A stretch of 64,000 nt of DNA. Origin: an uncultured Apibacter sp. (lineage in GTDB: Bacteria; Bacteroidota; Bacteroidia; Flavobacteriales; Weeksellaceae). The notes below the pieces were generated by a model. That model was not told the origin of the DNA. It made no database searches and saw only the letters and a list, made by a program, of their open reading frames with translations. Shown piece by piece: positions 53,900 to 62,917 of this stretch. Each line of letters begins with the position of its first letter. Position 1 is the stretch's first letter. The stretch lies in assembly GCA_945280365.1 (NCBI GenBank), contig CALYQD010000002.1:124001-188000 (forward strand), given 5' to 3'. The position numbers were made by a program, and so were the translations under genes.

Positions 53900-53936
53900 T
53901 AAAAACTCTTAATTATAATATAATTAAGAGTTTTTA
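53900..53936. terminator. bidirectional intrinsic terminator between the small lipoprotein and the flippase gene
   Basis: A 17-bp perfect palindrome (AAAAACTCTTAATTATA / TATAATTAAGAGTTTTT) around a single central base. It provides a T-run on both strands. On the minus strand it would end the aminotransferase-rml-lipoprotein transcript, implying that the flippase and glycosyltransferases have their own promoter. Confidence 0.8.
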
Positions 53937-53948
53937 GAATATAATTAT

Positions 53949-54191
53949 TTATTTACTTTTTTGTGCTGTTTTAATGCCTGAATCATTCCACCATTTTCCA
54001 TCCGAAGTTCTAACAAACACATCTCCTGTTTTAGTGTCGAAAACATAAGTTCGCAAACCATCCGGGCCTTGCAATACCTGAAACGAATATCTATTAGCTG
54101 GAGCTATTTCTTGCCCATTAGCTGGTTTATCGCAACTTATAAATAATAGTAGCATTAGTCCTAAGATTGAACTTGAGATAATTTTTATCAT
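53949..54191 (-). CDS. small lipoprotein of unknown function
   Basis: 80 aa with a lipoprotein signal (MIKIISSSILGLMLLLFISC, Cys20). The mature part is about 60 residues: NRYSFQVLQGPDGLRTYVFDTKTGDVFVRTSDGKWWND. I do not recognise a family. The strand-turn pattern with DGK-W suggests a small beta domain. Track start is TTG; the ATG at 54191 gives a proper signal peptide. It lies 27 bp after rmlD and before a strong terminator, so it is the last gene of that transcript. Confidence 0.72.
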   Translation of the reverse strand: MIKIISSSILGLMLLLFISCDKPANGQEIAPANRYSFQVLQGPDGLRTYVFDTKTGDVFVRTSDGKWWNDSGIKTAQKSK

Positions 54192-54218
54192 AACATTTTT
54201 ATACAAATATAGATATTT

Positions 54219-55088
54219 TTATATTATATAAGCACAATTTGCAAACATTTCTTTTAAACTATCTTTCCATTCAGGAATTAAAATACCAAAAGTCGTTTTT
54301 ATCTTAGTTTTATCCAATAGACTATATTCGGGACGCTTGGCGGGAGTAGGATAATCGGAAGTTGATATAGGATTAATTTTAATCTTAGATTTACTTATTT
54401 TCTTTATTTCTTCACTAAATTGATACCATGTACATTCTCCTTCATTAGAAAAATTATAAATTCCATAAGCTCCTATATCATTTTGAATTATAGTAAGAAG
54501 AGCATCTGCTAAATCCAACGCATTTGTTGGTGAACCTATTTGATCATTTATAACATTTATTTCTTCTTTTTCTTTAAATAATTTCAACATCGTTTTAACG
54601 AAATTATTTCCATAGGGAGAATATAACCATGAAGTTCTTATAATATAGGTTTTAGAATTATAATATTGTGCGATTAGTTCTCCATTTAACTTAGTTTTAC
54701 CATAAACACCCAAAGGTGCTACCGGATCATCTTCTTTTCGTGGTACGGATTCTTCGCCTGAAAACACATAATCTGTGGAAATATGTATAAAAGTTGCTTT
54801 TTGAAAAGCACTTGCTTTTGCTAAATATTTTACAGAATCTGCATTTAATCTTTCTGCCATTTCTATATCCGACTCTGCTTTATCAACAGCCGTATAAGCG
54901 GCACAGTTTATAACATAATCAAATTTATTTGAAAAAAAATAAGTCTTTACAAACATTTCGTCTAATACATCCAACTCTTGAATATCTGTAAATACAAAAC
55001 TGTAATTAACAAGAGGCTTATCCTTTACTCTTTGCTTAATTGATCGACCCAACTGCCCATCTCCTCCTGTTACTAAAATTTTTTTCAT
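54219..55088 (-). CDS. rfbD: dTDP-4-dehydrorhamnose reductase
   Basis: Last step of dTDP-L-rhamnose synthesis (NADPH reduction). The 289 aa SDR protein shows the cofactor motif VTGGDGQLGRSI, NCAAYTAVDKAE, HISTDYVFSGEE and the catalytic YGKTKLNGE (YxxxK), then RTSWLYSPYGNNFVKTM. It follows rmlC by 3 bp. rmlA and rmlB are not in the window and must be elsewhere if rhamnose is made. Confidence 0.95.
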   Translation of the reverse strand: MKKILVTGGDGQLGRSIKQRVKDKPLVNYSFVFTDIQELDVLDEMFVKTYFFSNKFDYVINCAAYTAVDKAESDIEMAERLNADSVKYLAKASAFQKATFIHISTDYVFSGEESVPRKEDDPVAPLGVYGKTKLNGELIAQYYNSKTYIIRTSWLYSPYGNNFVKTMLKLFKEKEEINVINDQIGSPTNALDLADALLTIIQNDIGAYGIYNFSNEGECTWYQFSEEIKKISKSKIKINPISTSDYPTPAKRPEYSLLDKTKIKTTFGILIPEWKDSLKEMFANCAYII

Positions 55089-55091
55089 GCT

Positions 55092-55649
55092 TTAAAATAA
55101 ATCAATAGGTTTCAAGTTGTTAAATGAAATAGCATTCAAATCTTTTTCTGAAAGAATTTCTTTTCCTTTCTCAATTTTCCAATCTATATTTAAATATTTA
55201 TCTAAAGGGTTAACACTAATTTCACTTTCTTTATTATAAAGACCTTCACATTTATATGCAAAAATAACTGTATCTGATAAAACTGAAAATCCGTGTAAAA
55301 ATCCTTTCGGAATAAATAATTGTCTCTTATTTTTTGAAGATAATTCTACAGAAACATATTGTCCATAAGTCGAAGAATCTTTCCGTGCGTCTACCGCTAC
55401 ATCTATTACTTTTCCTTGTAACACATATACTAATTTAGCTTGGGAATAAGGAGGTAATTGTTGATGTAATCCTCTTATAACTCCGAAAGTCGATTGAGAA
55501 ACATTATCCTGGACAAAATCGGGGGTATAACCTAATTTTTTAGTGAATTTTTCACGATTAAACGTTTCCATAAAGAAACCTCTGGAATCTTCAAAAACCT
55601 GAGGTTCTATAATATAGCATCCTTTAAGTTTAGTTTCAGTTACAGTCAT
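55092..55649 (-). CDS. rfbC: dTDP-4-dehydrorhamnose 3,5-epimerase
   Basis: 185 aa cupin epimerase of the dTDP-rhamnose pathway. Motifs: RGFFMETFNREKF, FVQDNVSQSTFGVIRGLHQQ with the catalytic His region, GKVIDVAVDARKDSSTYG, FIPKGFLHGFSVLSD and YKCEGLYNKESE. Length and all blocks are standard. It is 13 bp downstream of the thioesterase gene and 3 bp upstream of rmlD. Confidence 0.95.
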   Translation of the reverse strand: MTVTETKLKGCYIIEPQVFEDSRGFFMETFNREKFTKKLGYTPDFVQDNVSQSTFGVIRGLHQQLPPYSQAKLVYVLQGKVIDVAVDARKDSSTYGQYVSVELSSKNKRQLFIPKGFLHGFSVLSDTVIFAYKCEGLYNKESEISVNPLDKYLNIDWKIEKGKEILSEKDLNAISFNNLKPIDLF

Positions 55650-55662
55650 TTATATTGTTAAA

Positions 55663-56145
55663 TTATTTTTTATTTTGCTTTCTTAAACTTTCTACTCTTT
55701 CTTCAAACAATTTTTCAGGTATATTCACAAATATCTCTTCAAATAATTTCATAAAATGTTCTGGCTGTACTTCCGATTTTCTAGTAGTTAAATTAAAATA
55801 TATTAAAGTTACCCATAATGTAGCATGTGTAATACTTTTATCTTTATTCAGCATTAACACTTCTACAGTATTAGTTCTATCTGTATACTTTATTATTTTA
55901 CTTGTAATTACAACATCTTTATTATACTTAACTTCTTTTATGTACGCAATTTGGTTTTGCAATGCAACCCATAAACATCCTGTATTTTTAGATTGTTCAA
56001 AATTATCTAGTTGATAATTTTGTAGACAATGATCTTCTCTCGCATTAAGCATATAATCAAAATATCGAAGATTAGAAAGATGTCCTATAGGATCACAATC
56101 ACTAAAACGCACTCTATAGATAGATTCAGGTTCTTTTATTTTCAT
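55663..56145 (-). CDS. 4HBT-family acyl-CoA thioesterase
   Basis: 160 aa hotdog-fold protein. The N-terminal VRFSDCDPIGHLSNLRYFDYMLNARED is the YbgC/4-hydroxybenzoyl-CoA thioesterase active-site pattern with the catalytic Asp. The rest, with VALQNQIAYIKEVKYNKDVVITSKI and ATLWVTLIYFNLTTRKSE, continues the fold. It lies 13 bp upstream of rmlC, an unusual place for a thioesterase. It may be a bystander or may supply or remove acyl groups for the locus; substrate unknown. Confidence 0.85.
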   Translation of the reverse strand: MKIKEPESIYRVRFSDCDPIGHLSNLRYFDYMLNAREDHCLQNYQLDNFEQSKNTGCLWVALQNQIAYIKEVKYNKDVVITSKIIKYTDRTNTVEVLMLNKDKSITHATLWVTLIYFNLTTRKSEVQPEHFMKLFEEIFVNIPEKLFEERVESLRKQNKK

Positions 56146-56307
56146 AATATAAATTTATAATGAATTTAACATGAATTTATGCCTCATGTTCTAATTTTTA
56201 TAATTATTTTAATAAAAATATCATTGTAAAATAATTATATAATATAAGAATGTTTGTACATTATTTCAAATATTCTTAATATTTTAATAATTATTTCTTT
56301 TAAGATA

Positions 56308-57390
56308 CTACTTATTAATAATATTTACTATATTTTGTAGGTCAGCTATTTCCAAGCCAACATATAAAGGCAGACATAAAATTCTTTCTGATATTGATTC
56401 AGATATCGGCATCTTACTACCCTTAAGATAATGTATAGTATTTAGGGAAGGGTAAAAATAACGCCTAGGTACGATATTATGTTCAAATAATTTTTTCTGT
56501 ACTTTAAGTAATATATCTTCAGAATTAAATATAACCGGATAATAGCTATAATTCCATTTAGTACTTTCCCTTATTTTAAAGACTTTAAACTCACTAAAAT
56601 CTAGCGATTTATTGTAAAAATCAACGATTTTTTTTCTCTCAGCATTAATAAAATCAATATAATTTAAAACAGACAAGCCCATGGCTGCTTGTAACTCAGA
56701 AATTTTAGCATTTATACCAACTCCGCATAAATCATAATTCCCCGTATAACCAAAATTATGACTAAATACTAATTTTTCCATTAATTCGGAATCCTTGCAA
56801 AATATTGCTCCTCCTTCTCCGGTATGAAAAAGTTTAGTTGCATGAAAACTGCAAGTACTTATATCTCCGAATTCAAAAACTGATTTGTTATCATATTCAA
56901 CACCAAAACAATGGGCTGCATCGTATATAACTTTCAGTTGATATTTTTTAGCTATTTTTTCTATAACTTTTACATTACATGGATTTCCAAAAACATGGGT
57001 AGCTAATATAGCCGTAGTTTTTTCTGTAATAGCTTTTTCAATCTTATTCTCATCTATAGTAAGATGATCCGGATCAATATCTACAAATACTGGAGTACAA
57101 TTTTCCCAAACAATTGCTGAAGTGGTAGCTATGAAACTAAAAGGTGTAGTAATAACTTCTCCTCCTTTGGCCATAATCTTTAATGCCATTTGCAATGGAA
57201 TAGTTCCATTATTGGTAATTAATATATTACTAATATTAAGATACTCCTTAAGTTTCTTTTCTAGTTTTAAAACTAATTCACCCCTATTTGTAAGCCATTG
57301 GTTTCTCCAAATTATTTCCAAATACTCATTATATTCGGTTAACGGAGGTAAAAAAACCTTAGTTACATTAATTCTTTTTTCCAAAATCAA
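56308..57390 (-). CDS. DegT/DnrJ/EryC1/StrS sugar aminotransferase
   Basis: PLP-dependent enzyme that aminates a nucleotide keto-sugar, giving an amino-deoxy sugar for the surface glycan. The 360 aa protein has NVTKVFLPPLTEYNEYLEIIWRNQWLTNRGELVLKLEKKL, the PLP-binding IYDAAHCFGVEY, and the Schiff-base lysine in SFHATKLFHTGEGGAIF, plus HNFGYTG. It resembles dTDP-4-amino-dideoxyhexose transaminases (VioA/FdtB type), but the position aminated is not decidable. No ATG exists at the N-terminus: an in-frame TAA lies four codons before the TTG at 57390, so TTG initiation (57390 or 57384) is required. Confidence 0.88.
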   Translation of the reverse strand: MILEKRINVTKVFLPPLTEYNEYLEIIWRNQWLTNRGELVLKLEKKLKEYLNISNILITNNGTIPLQMALKIMAKGGEVITTPFSFIATTSAIVWENCTPVFVDIDPDHLTIDENKIEKAITEKTTAILATHVFGNPCNVKVIEKIAKKYQLKVIYDAAHCFGVEYDNKSVFEFGDISTCSFHATKLFHTGEGGAIFCKDSELMEKLVFSHNFGYTGNYDLCGVGINAKISELQAAMGLSVLNYIDFINAERKKIVDFYNKSLDFSEFKVFKIRESTKWNYSYYPVIFNSEDILLKVQKKLFEHNIVPRRYFYPSLNTIHYLKGSKMPISESISERILCLPLYVGLEIADLQNIVNIINK

Positions 57391-57428
57391 AAAACGCCTT
57401 TATTTAATTAATTAATAGTTTAAAAAAT

Positions 57429-57454
57429 CAAAACTAAAATAAAAATCAAAAGTA
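57429..57454 (-). promoter_or_regulatory. candidate -7 elements upstream of the aminotransferase gene
   Basis: Two minus-strand TAnnTTTG matches, TAGTTTTG (57436-57429) and TACTTTTG (57454-57447), lie 38 and 56 nt upstream of the TTG start. Which, if either, is used cannot be said. Confidence 0.3.
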
Positions 57455-57598
57455 TAACAAAATTCAATATTTTCATAAAGAATATTAATAATTTTATAAG
57501 CTTTAAAAATTTATTTGAATATTTTTCTCATTGTAACATTTCTAAAACTTTATAAACGCTAATATTCAAGTTAAATAAATCCACTATTTAATTTTATT

Positions 57599-57606
57599 TA
57601 CCTTTG
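57599..57606 (+). promoter_or_regulatory. candidate -7 promoter element for der
   Basis: TACCTTTG matches TAnnTTTG and ends 13 nt before the ATG at 57620. The -33 side lacks a clear TTG. Confidence 0.4.
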
Positions 57607-57619
57607 CAAAAAATATGAT

Positions 57620-58927
57620 ATGTCAAATATTATAGCGCTAGTAGGAAGACCTAATGTTGGAAAATCAACTCTTTTTAATCGTTTATTACAAAAGAGAGAA
57701 GCAATAGTAGATAGTATAGCCGGTGTAACTCGTGATAGACATTACGGAAAAAGCGATTGGAATGGAGTGGATTTTACTGTTATCGATACCGGTGGATATG
57801 TGGTTGGATCAGAAGATATTTTCGAAGAGGAGATAAGAAAACAGGTAGAGCTTGCCGTAGACGAAGCTTCTGCAATTATTTTTTTAGTTGATGTAACTGA
57901 GGGAATTACAGACATGGATAAAGAAGTTTCCAATTTATTAAGAAAAACAGATAAACCTGTATTTCTCGTAGTTAATAAAGTGGATAATGCTATGTTAGAA
58001 ACCGATGCAATGGAATTTTATTCCTTAGGAGTAGAAAAGTATTATACAATCTCGGGGATGACCGGTAGCGGAACAGGAGATCTGCTTGATGATATAGTAG
58101 CTACATTTACAGAAGTAAATTATGTCGATCCTTTTGAAGGATTACCAAGAATAACAATTGCAGGAAGACCTAATGTAGGAAAATCAACATTTACTAATGC
58201 CTTATTAGAAAACGAGCGCAATATTGTTACCGATATAGCTGGAACCACCAGAGATAGCATTGAAACTTTATACGAAAAATTCGGATATAAATTTGTATTA
58301 GTAGATACCGCCGGAATGCGAAAAAAAACTAAAGTAAATGAAAATCTGGAATTTTATTCTGTTATGCGTTCTATCCGATCCATAGAAGATTCTGATGTAG
58401 TAATTTTAATGATAGATGCTACCTTAGGTTGGGAAAAACAAGATATGAATATATTGTTTTTAGCGCAAAAATATAGGAAAGGAATTGTAATTGTAGTTAA
58501 TAAATGGGACTTAGTTGAAAAAGAAACTAATACCTTACGACAATTTGAAATTTACATAAAGGATAAAATTGCACCTTTCACTGATGTACCTATTATATTT
58601 ACCTCTGCTATGACAAAACAACGTGTTTATAAAACAGTAGAAACAGCTATGAAAGTCTATGAAAATCGTGCACGAAGAATCAAGACTAGCAAATTAAACG
58701 AAATTATGCTTCCTATTATCGAGTCTACCCCTCCTCCAAGCATAAAAGGTAAATATATAAAAATTAAATATTGTACACAGCTTCCAACAAAAACCCCGCA
58801 ATTTGCATTTTTTACTAATCTTCCTCAATATATTAAAGAACCTTATAAACGATTTATTGAAAACAAACTACGACAGAACTTTGAGTTAACAGGCGTACCT
58901 ATAGAAATATATTTCAGACAAAAATAA
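57620..58927 (+). CDS. der: ribosome biogenesis GTPase Der (EngA)
   Basis: Tandem GTPase for 50S ribosomal subunit maturation. The 435 aa protein has two G domains, each with intact motifs: [16 protein letters not shown] and NKVD in the first; [20 protein letters not shown] and NKWD in the second. A C-terminal KH-like domain follows ([17 protein letters not shown]). Monocistronic, with a strong shared terminator downstream. Confidence 0.97.
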   Translation: MSNIIALVGRPNVGKSTLFNRLLQKREAIVDSIAGVTRDRHYGKSDWNGVDFTVIDTGGYVVGSEDIFEEEIRKQVELAVDEASAIIFLVDVTEGITDMDKEVSNLLRKTDKPVFLVVNKVDNAMLETDAMEFYSLGVEKYYTISGMTGSGTGDLLDDIVATFTEVNYVDPFEGLPRITIAGRPNVGKSTFTNALLENERNIVTDIAGTTRDSIETLYEKFGYKFVLVDTAGMRKKTKVNENLEFYSVMRSIRSIEDSDVVILMIDATLGWEKQDMNILFLAQKYRKGIVIVVNKWDLVEKETNTLRQFEIYIKDKIAPFTDVPIIFTSAMTKQRVYKTVETAMKVYENRARRIKTSKLNEIMLPIIESTPPPSIKGKYIKIKYCTQLPTKTPQFAFFTNLPQYIKEPYKRFIENKLRQNFELTGVPIEIYFRQK

Positions 58928-58942
58928 ATTTTGGGACAAAAT

Positions 58943-58977
58943 AAAAAAGCTTCTCAATTATAGAGAAGCTTTTTTTT
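58943..58977. terminator. bidirectional terminator between der and the act operon
   Basis: Stem AAAAAGCTTCTC / GAGAAGCTTTTT (12 bp, loop AATTATA) with a T-run beyond it on the plus strand and A-run on the other side, so it can serve both der and the converging actF. Confidence 0.88.
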
Positions 58978-58995
58978 ATTTAAAATTTTTACCCA

Positions 58996-60336
58996 TTAAA
59001 AAGGGTATTCAAACAATTCACTTTCACGATAATACGGATTCCCTTTTGCTTCAAGATTTAGTTTACTTATAGAATACATTACTACAAGTATAAATAATCC
59101 CAACATAAAAATAAAGGATCCAATTTCTAATAATCCAATACCCCAAAATGCCCCAACAGTACCGGGCATGATAATATTAAACATATCCAAATAATGGCCC
59201 AATAAAACTACACAAGCCATAATTGAAACAATAACATAATTTCTCTTCACTTTACTGCTAACCAATATTAAAAACGGTAAAACTAAATTAGGAATTAACA
59301 TAGTAAAATAGGTTGGCCCATATAATTTATATCTTCCAAAAAAATATACGGTTTCCTCCGGAATATTAGCATACCAATACAACATATATTGAGCAAACCA
59401 TAAATAAGACCAAAGGAGACTAAGTCCAAACAAAAATTTAGCCAGGTCATGCATATGATTATCATTAAAAGCAGGTAAAAATCCTTTCTTTTTTAGATAT
59501 ATGGAAATAAGTAGCATAACTCCTATAGAAGAAACTAAGCAACTGATTAAAACATACCACATATATAAAGTGGAATACCAATGAGGGTCTATCGACATTA
59601 ACCAATCCCATGCCCAACAAGCAGATGCTAAAGCGAAGAAAACTATGGATCCCACACTCCAGTTATATACCTTTTTATAATCAGCTACATCTTTACTTTC
59701 ATCCAATTTTCTAGTTAATGATTTAATTTTCCATAAAAAGAATATACATCCTGCTACATATAGTAAAGTTCGTATTAAAAAGAAGGGCCTATTTAAAAAA
59801 GGTTCTTTAGATTTTATCAATAAATCAAAATGTGACGATTTTGGATCTGTCAAGGCAGGATCCATCCAATGATAAAGATGATTCAGACCGCCATGCTCCC
59901 CTCCATAGGTTGAAAGGAAAATAAATATAACCATTAACAATCCTCCAACAGGTAAAAATGAAGCGATACCTTCCATTACCCGAATTACAACGATAGACCA
60001 ACCTGCATTCCCAGCATGTTGAACGGCTGCAAAAAACAATGCAGTCGCAGAAATTCCAAAAAATAACATTAAAGAAACAAAAAAAGCTGACCAGGGTCTA
60101 TTATGAATTTGATTTTCCGCATGTTCAATATGTTCTTTAGAATGTGCAACATCATTTTTATAAACGGAATTCATAGGTTGAGCACCAGCTAATTCTTCAT
60201 TTTTTTGCAATATTTCTTTCACTGCATGTTCATCTATACGTGAATTCTGATAATACCCTATACCAAAGGCTATCAATCCTACTATGATTAATACTATGGA
60301 TGTTAATTTAAGACTGGATGAAAATGTATATCTCAT
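58996..60336 (-). CDS. actF: alternative complex III subunit ActF (quinol:cytochrome c oxidoreductase membrane subunit)
   Basis: 446 aa integral membrane subunit of ACIII, the bc1-independent quinol oxidase module, paralogous to ActC. It has about ten transmembrane helices, a histidine-bearing segment YGGEHGGLNHLYHWMDP, AWDWLMSIDPHWYSTLYMWYVL and the conserved YANIPEETVYFFGRYKLYGPTYF. It is the last gene of the act operon, 7 bp after actE, with a terminator right behind it. No cytochrome oxidase gene follows. Confidence 0.9.
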   Translation of the reverse strand: MRYTFSSSLKLTSIVLIIVGLIAFGIGYYQNSRIDEHAVKEILQKNEELAGAQPMNSVYKNDVAHSKEHIEHAENQIHNRPWSAFFVSLMLFFGISATALFFAAVQHAGNAGWSIVVIRVMEGIASFLPVGGLLMVIFIFLSTYGGEHGGLNHLYHWMDPALTDPKSSHFDLLIKSKEPFLNRPFFLIRTLLYVAGCIFFLWKIKSLTRKLDESKDVADYKKVYNWSVGSIVFFALASACWAWDWLMSIDPHWYSTLYMWYVLISCLVSSIGVMLLISIYLKKKGFLPAFNDNHMHDLAKFLFGLSLLWSYLWFAQYMLYWYANIPEETVYFFGRYKLYGPTYFTMLIPNLVLPFLILVSSKVKRNYVIVSIMACVVLLGHYLDMFNIIMPGTVGAFWGIGLLEIGSFIFMLGLFILVVMYSISKLNLEAKGNPYYRESELFEYPF

Positions 60337-60343
60337 AGCTGTA

Positions 60344-60991
60344 TTATTGTTCTGTTGTTTGTAATTGTTCTGTTGAAGCTGCTATTGCAGTAGGTTTAAA
60401 CTCATTTATAACATATTCTGCTACCCGCCATATATCACCAGGTAATAGTTGTCCTGCATAAGATCCCATAGCATTCCTTCCATGTTCAATAACATAATGT
60501 ACAGACCCAACTGTTATATCTCTGTCTTTATAGTTGGGAACTCCCGAATATGCACCGGATTGAACGATATCTCCTTGACCATCACCTCCTGTACCATGAC
60601 AAGCCGAACAAGTTTTCACATACAAATCTTTACCTCTTGCTAGATCTTTATCTCTATTTTTAGGATCTAGAGGGGAAACAGTTATTTTTTTAGAAGCATC
60701 ATATCCTTCAGGCGTATTAGGTAAATCCATTGGTAAAATACCTTCCGGATTTTGAGAAATAGTTCCAGGTACCGGAGCTAACGCGGTTGCCCCTTCATGC
60801 TTTGAAAATAAGGGAACAGTTGTTCCTTGTTCTCCATAAGCTATTACTGCCTCCTGATAAGGATCGTAAGCTACCGGATAGTACATATCAGGGAAATAAA
60901 CCAAACTGGGTTTTTTCTTACTACAGGAAAGTATCAATAAACTTCCTGTGATAGCAAAAAGAATATATTTAGTTATTTTTTTCATCTTCAA
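60344..60991 (-). CDS. actE: alternative complex III monoheme cytochrome c ActE
   Basis: 215 aa lipoprotein cytochrome. A lipobox (LLILSC, Cys23) anchors it. Its mature part has one c-type heme site, KTCSACHGTGGDG, with a downstream methionine in EHGRNAMGSYAGQLLPGDIWRVAEYV as probable sixth ligand. It accepts electrons inside ACIII from the multiheme ActA. The start overlaps actD by 23 bp; the second Met at 60985 is an equally good start. Confidence 0.92.
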   Translation of the reverse strand: MKMKKITKYILFAITGSLLILSCSKKKPSLVYFPDMYYPVAYDPYQEAVIAYGEQGTTVPLFSKHEGATALAPVPGTISQNPEGILPMDLPNTPEGYDASKKITVSPLDPKNRDKDLARGKDLYVKTCSACHGTGGDGQGDIVQSGAYSGVPNYKDRDITVGSVHYVIEHGRNAMGSYAGQLLPGDIWRVAEYVINEFKPTAIAASTEQLQTTEQ

Positions 60992-61511
60992 TTTTTTTTA
61001 CACTTATTTCCTCAACTCCAGTAGCTATTAATATTTCTTTTACTTGCTCGTAATCATGATTTGAAATTTCAACTAAAAATTTATCATCAGTAGTCCTTGG
61101 GTCCGGATTTTGAGGCTTTTGTCCTGGATAATGCCTATTTAAAATAAGATAAGTTATAGACATAAGGTGAGCAGCAAAAAAAACAGTTAACTCAAACATG
61201 ATTGGTATAAAAGCAGGGACATTTTCTCCCCAACTAAAACTGGGTTTACCGCCTATATTTTGTTGCCAATCATAATTCATAGTATACCAGGTTAGCAAAC
61301 AAGCTACTGTCAGTCCTAAAGCACCATAGAAAAAGGCAAATTCAGACATTCTGGATTCCTTCAACCCCATAGCCTTGTCTAATCCGTGTACAGGAAATGG
61401 TGTATATACTTCATTGATTTTTATCCCTTTATCACGAAGTTGCTTAACCCCATCTATAAGGAGATCATCATCTCCATATAAACCGTAAATAATTGTCTTA
61501 GTGGTGCTCAT
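60969..61511 (-). CDS. actD: alternative complex III subunit ActD (DUF3341)
   Basis: 180 aa membrane-associated subunit. It begins with the DUF3341 pattern IIYGLYGDDDLLIDGVKQLRDKGIKINEVYTPFPVHGLDKAMGL, then two transmembrane helices (about residues 58-78 and 103-125) separated by GGKPSFSWGENVPAFIP, and a basic/acidic tail. It overlaps actC by 14 bp and actE by 23 bp, which indicates tight translational coupling. Confidence 0.92.
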   Translation of the reverse strand: MSTTKTIIYGLYGDDDLLIDGVKQLRDKGIKINEVYTPFPVHGLDKAMGLKESRMSEFAFFYGALGLTVACLLTWYTMNYDWQQNIGGKPSFSWGENVPAFIPIMFELTVFFAAHLMSITYLILNRHYPGQKPQNPDPRTTDDKFLVEISNHDYEQVKEILIATGVEEISVKKIEDEKNN

Positions 61512-62898
61512 TTTCTAAATGATTTTTTTTATACCCTTCACTGGATGTTTTTATAATTGTCTTCAATTCTGCCTGTGCAATTACTGGGAAAGTCCTGGCA
61601 TATAATAAATATAATACTCCGAAGAAACCTATAGTTCCTATAAATATTCCTACGTCAACATAAGAAGGTTGGAACATTGTCCAAGCACTTGGTAAATAGT
61701 CTCTTGACAAATTAATAACTATAATGTCAAATCTTTCAAACCACATGCCTATATTGATTACAATAGAAACAATAAAGGTCCACAAGAAGTTTCTTCTTAA
61801 TTTTTTAATCCAAAGAGAAGCTGGAATTAATACATTACAAAGAATTAATAACCAGAACGCCCACCAATAAGGCCCCGTGGCTGCACCTATTGAAAAATAG
61901 GTAAAATCTTCATATCTACTGCCAGAATACCATCCTATAAAAAATTCCGTAATATATGCAACGGTTACCATTCCTCCGGTTACAACAATCACAATATTCA
62001 TGTATTCGATATGCTTTTGTGTAATATAATCTTCTAAATGACATACCTTTCTTACGACACTTAATAAGGTCTGTACCATGGCAAATCCCGAAAATATCGC
62101 TCCAGCTACGAAATATGGAGGATATACTGTTGAATGCCAACCTTTAATTACAGATGTGGCAAAATCAAATGACACAATGGTATGTACAGAAAACACCAAT
62201 GGAGTGGCAAGACCAGCCAAAACTAAAGACACTTCTTCAAACCTTTGCCAATGTTTAGCTTTACCTCCCCATCCGAAACTCAAAATAGTATATATCTTTT
62301 TTGTTACAGGCTTAACAGCTCTATCTCTTATCATGGCAAAATCAGGGATTAACCCTATATACCAGAACACTACAGATACAGAAAAATAAGTACTAATGGC
62401 AAATACGTCCCATAGTAAAGGCGAATTGAAATTCGGCCATAATGTTCCAAACTGATTGGTAATAGGAAATACAAAATATGCTAACCATATACGTCCCATA
62501 TGTATACATGGAAACATGGCCGCCTGAACTACAGCGAAAATTGTCATAGCCTCTGCAGAACGATTGATTGAAAGTCTCCATTTTTGACGAAATAGTAATA
62601 AAACTGCTGAAATTAAAGTTCCAGCATGCCCTATTCCAACCCACCATACAAAGTTAGTTATATCCCATCCCCAATTAATCGTTCTGTTTAGTCCCCATAC
62701 TCCTATTCCGGTTCCTATTGTATAAGCAATGCAACCTACTCCATATATAAAGGCAACTAAAGCAATATAAAAAGCAAACCACCAAAGTTTGCCTGCTTTG
62801 GTTTCAATAGGACGGGCAATATCTTCTGTAATGTCATGATAGGATTTATCTCCTAAAATTAACGGTTCGCGAATAGGTGCTTCGTAATGTCCTGACAT
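61498..62898 (-). CDS. actC: alternative complex III subunit ActC (NrfD-like)
   Basis: 466 aa polytopic membrane subunit of the polysulfide reductase NrfD family, thought to hold the quinol-binding site of ACIII. About ten helices, with NWGWDITNFVWWVGIGHAGTLISAVLLLFRQKWR, HMGRIWLAYFVFPITNQFGTLWPNFNSPLLWD and FNIIVI-like FDIIVINLSRDYLPSAW segments typical of the subunit. It lies 19 bp after actB. Confidence 0.94.
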   Translation of the reverse strand: MSGHYEAPIREPLILGDKSYHDITEDIARPIETKAGKLWWFAFYIALVAFIYGVGCIAYTIGTGIGVWGLNRTINWGWDITNFVWWVGIGHAGTLISAVLLLFRQKWRLSINRSAEAMTIFAVVQAAMFPCIHMGRIWLAYFVFPITNQFGTLWPNFNSPLLWDVFAISTYFSVSVVFWYIGLIPDFAMIRDRAVKPVTKKIYTILSFGWGGKAKHWQRFEEVSLVLAGLATPLVFSVHTIVSFDFATSVIKGWHSTVYPPYFVAGAIFSGFAMVQTLLSVVRKVCHLEDYITQKHIEYMNIVIVVTGGMVTVAYITEFFIGWYSGSRYEDFTYFSIGAATGPYWWAFWLLILCNVLIPASLWIKKLRRNFLWTFIVSIVINIGMWFERFDIIVINLSRDYLPSAWTMFQPSYVDVGIFIGTIGFFGVLYLLYARTFPVIAQAELKTIIKTSSEGYKKNHLENEHH

Positions 62899-62917
62899 AG
62901 TAACTTTCTTAAATTTT

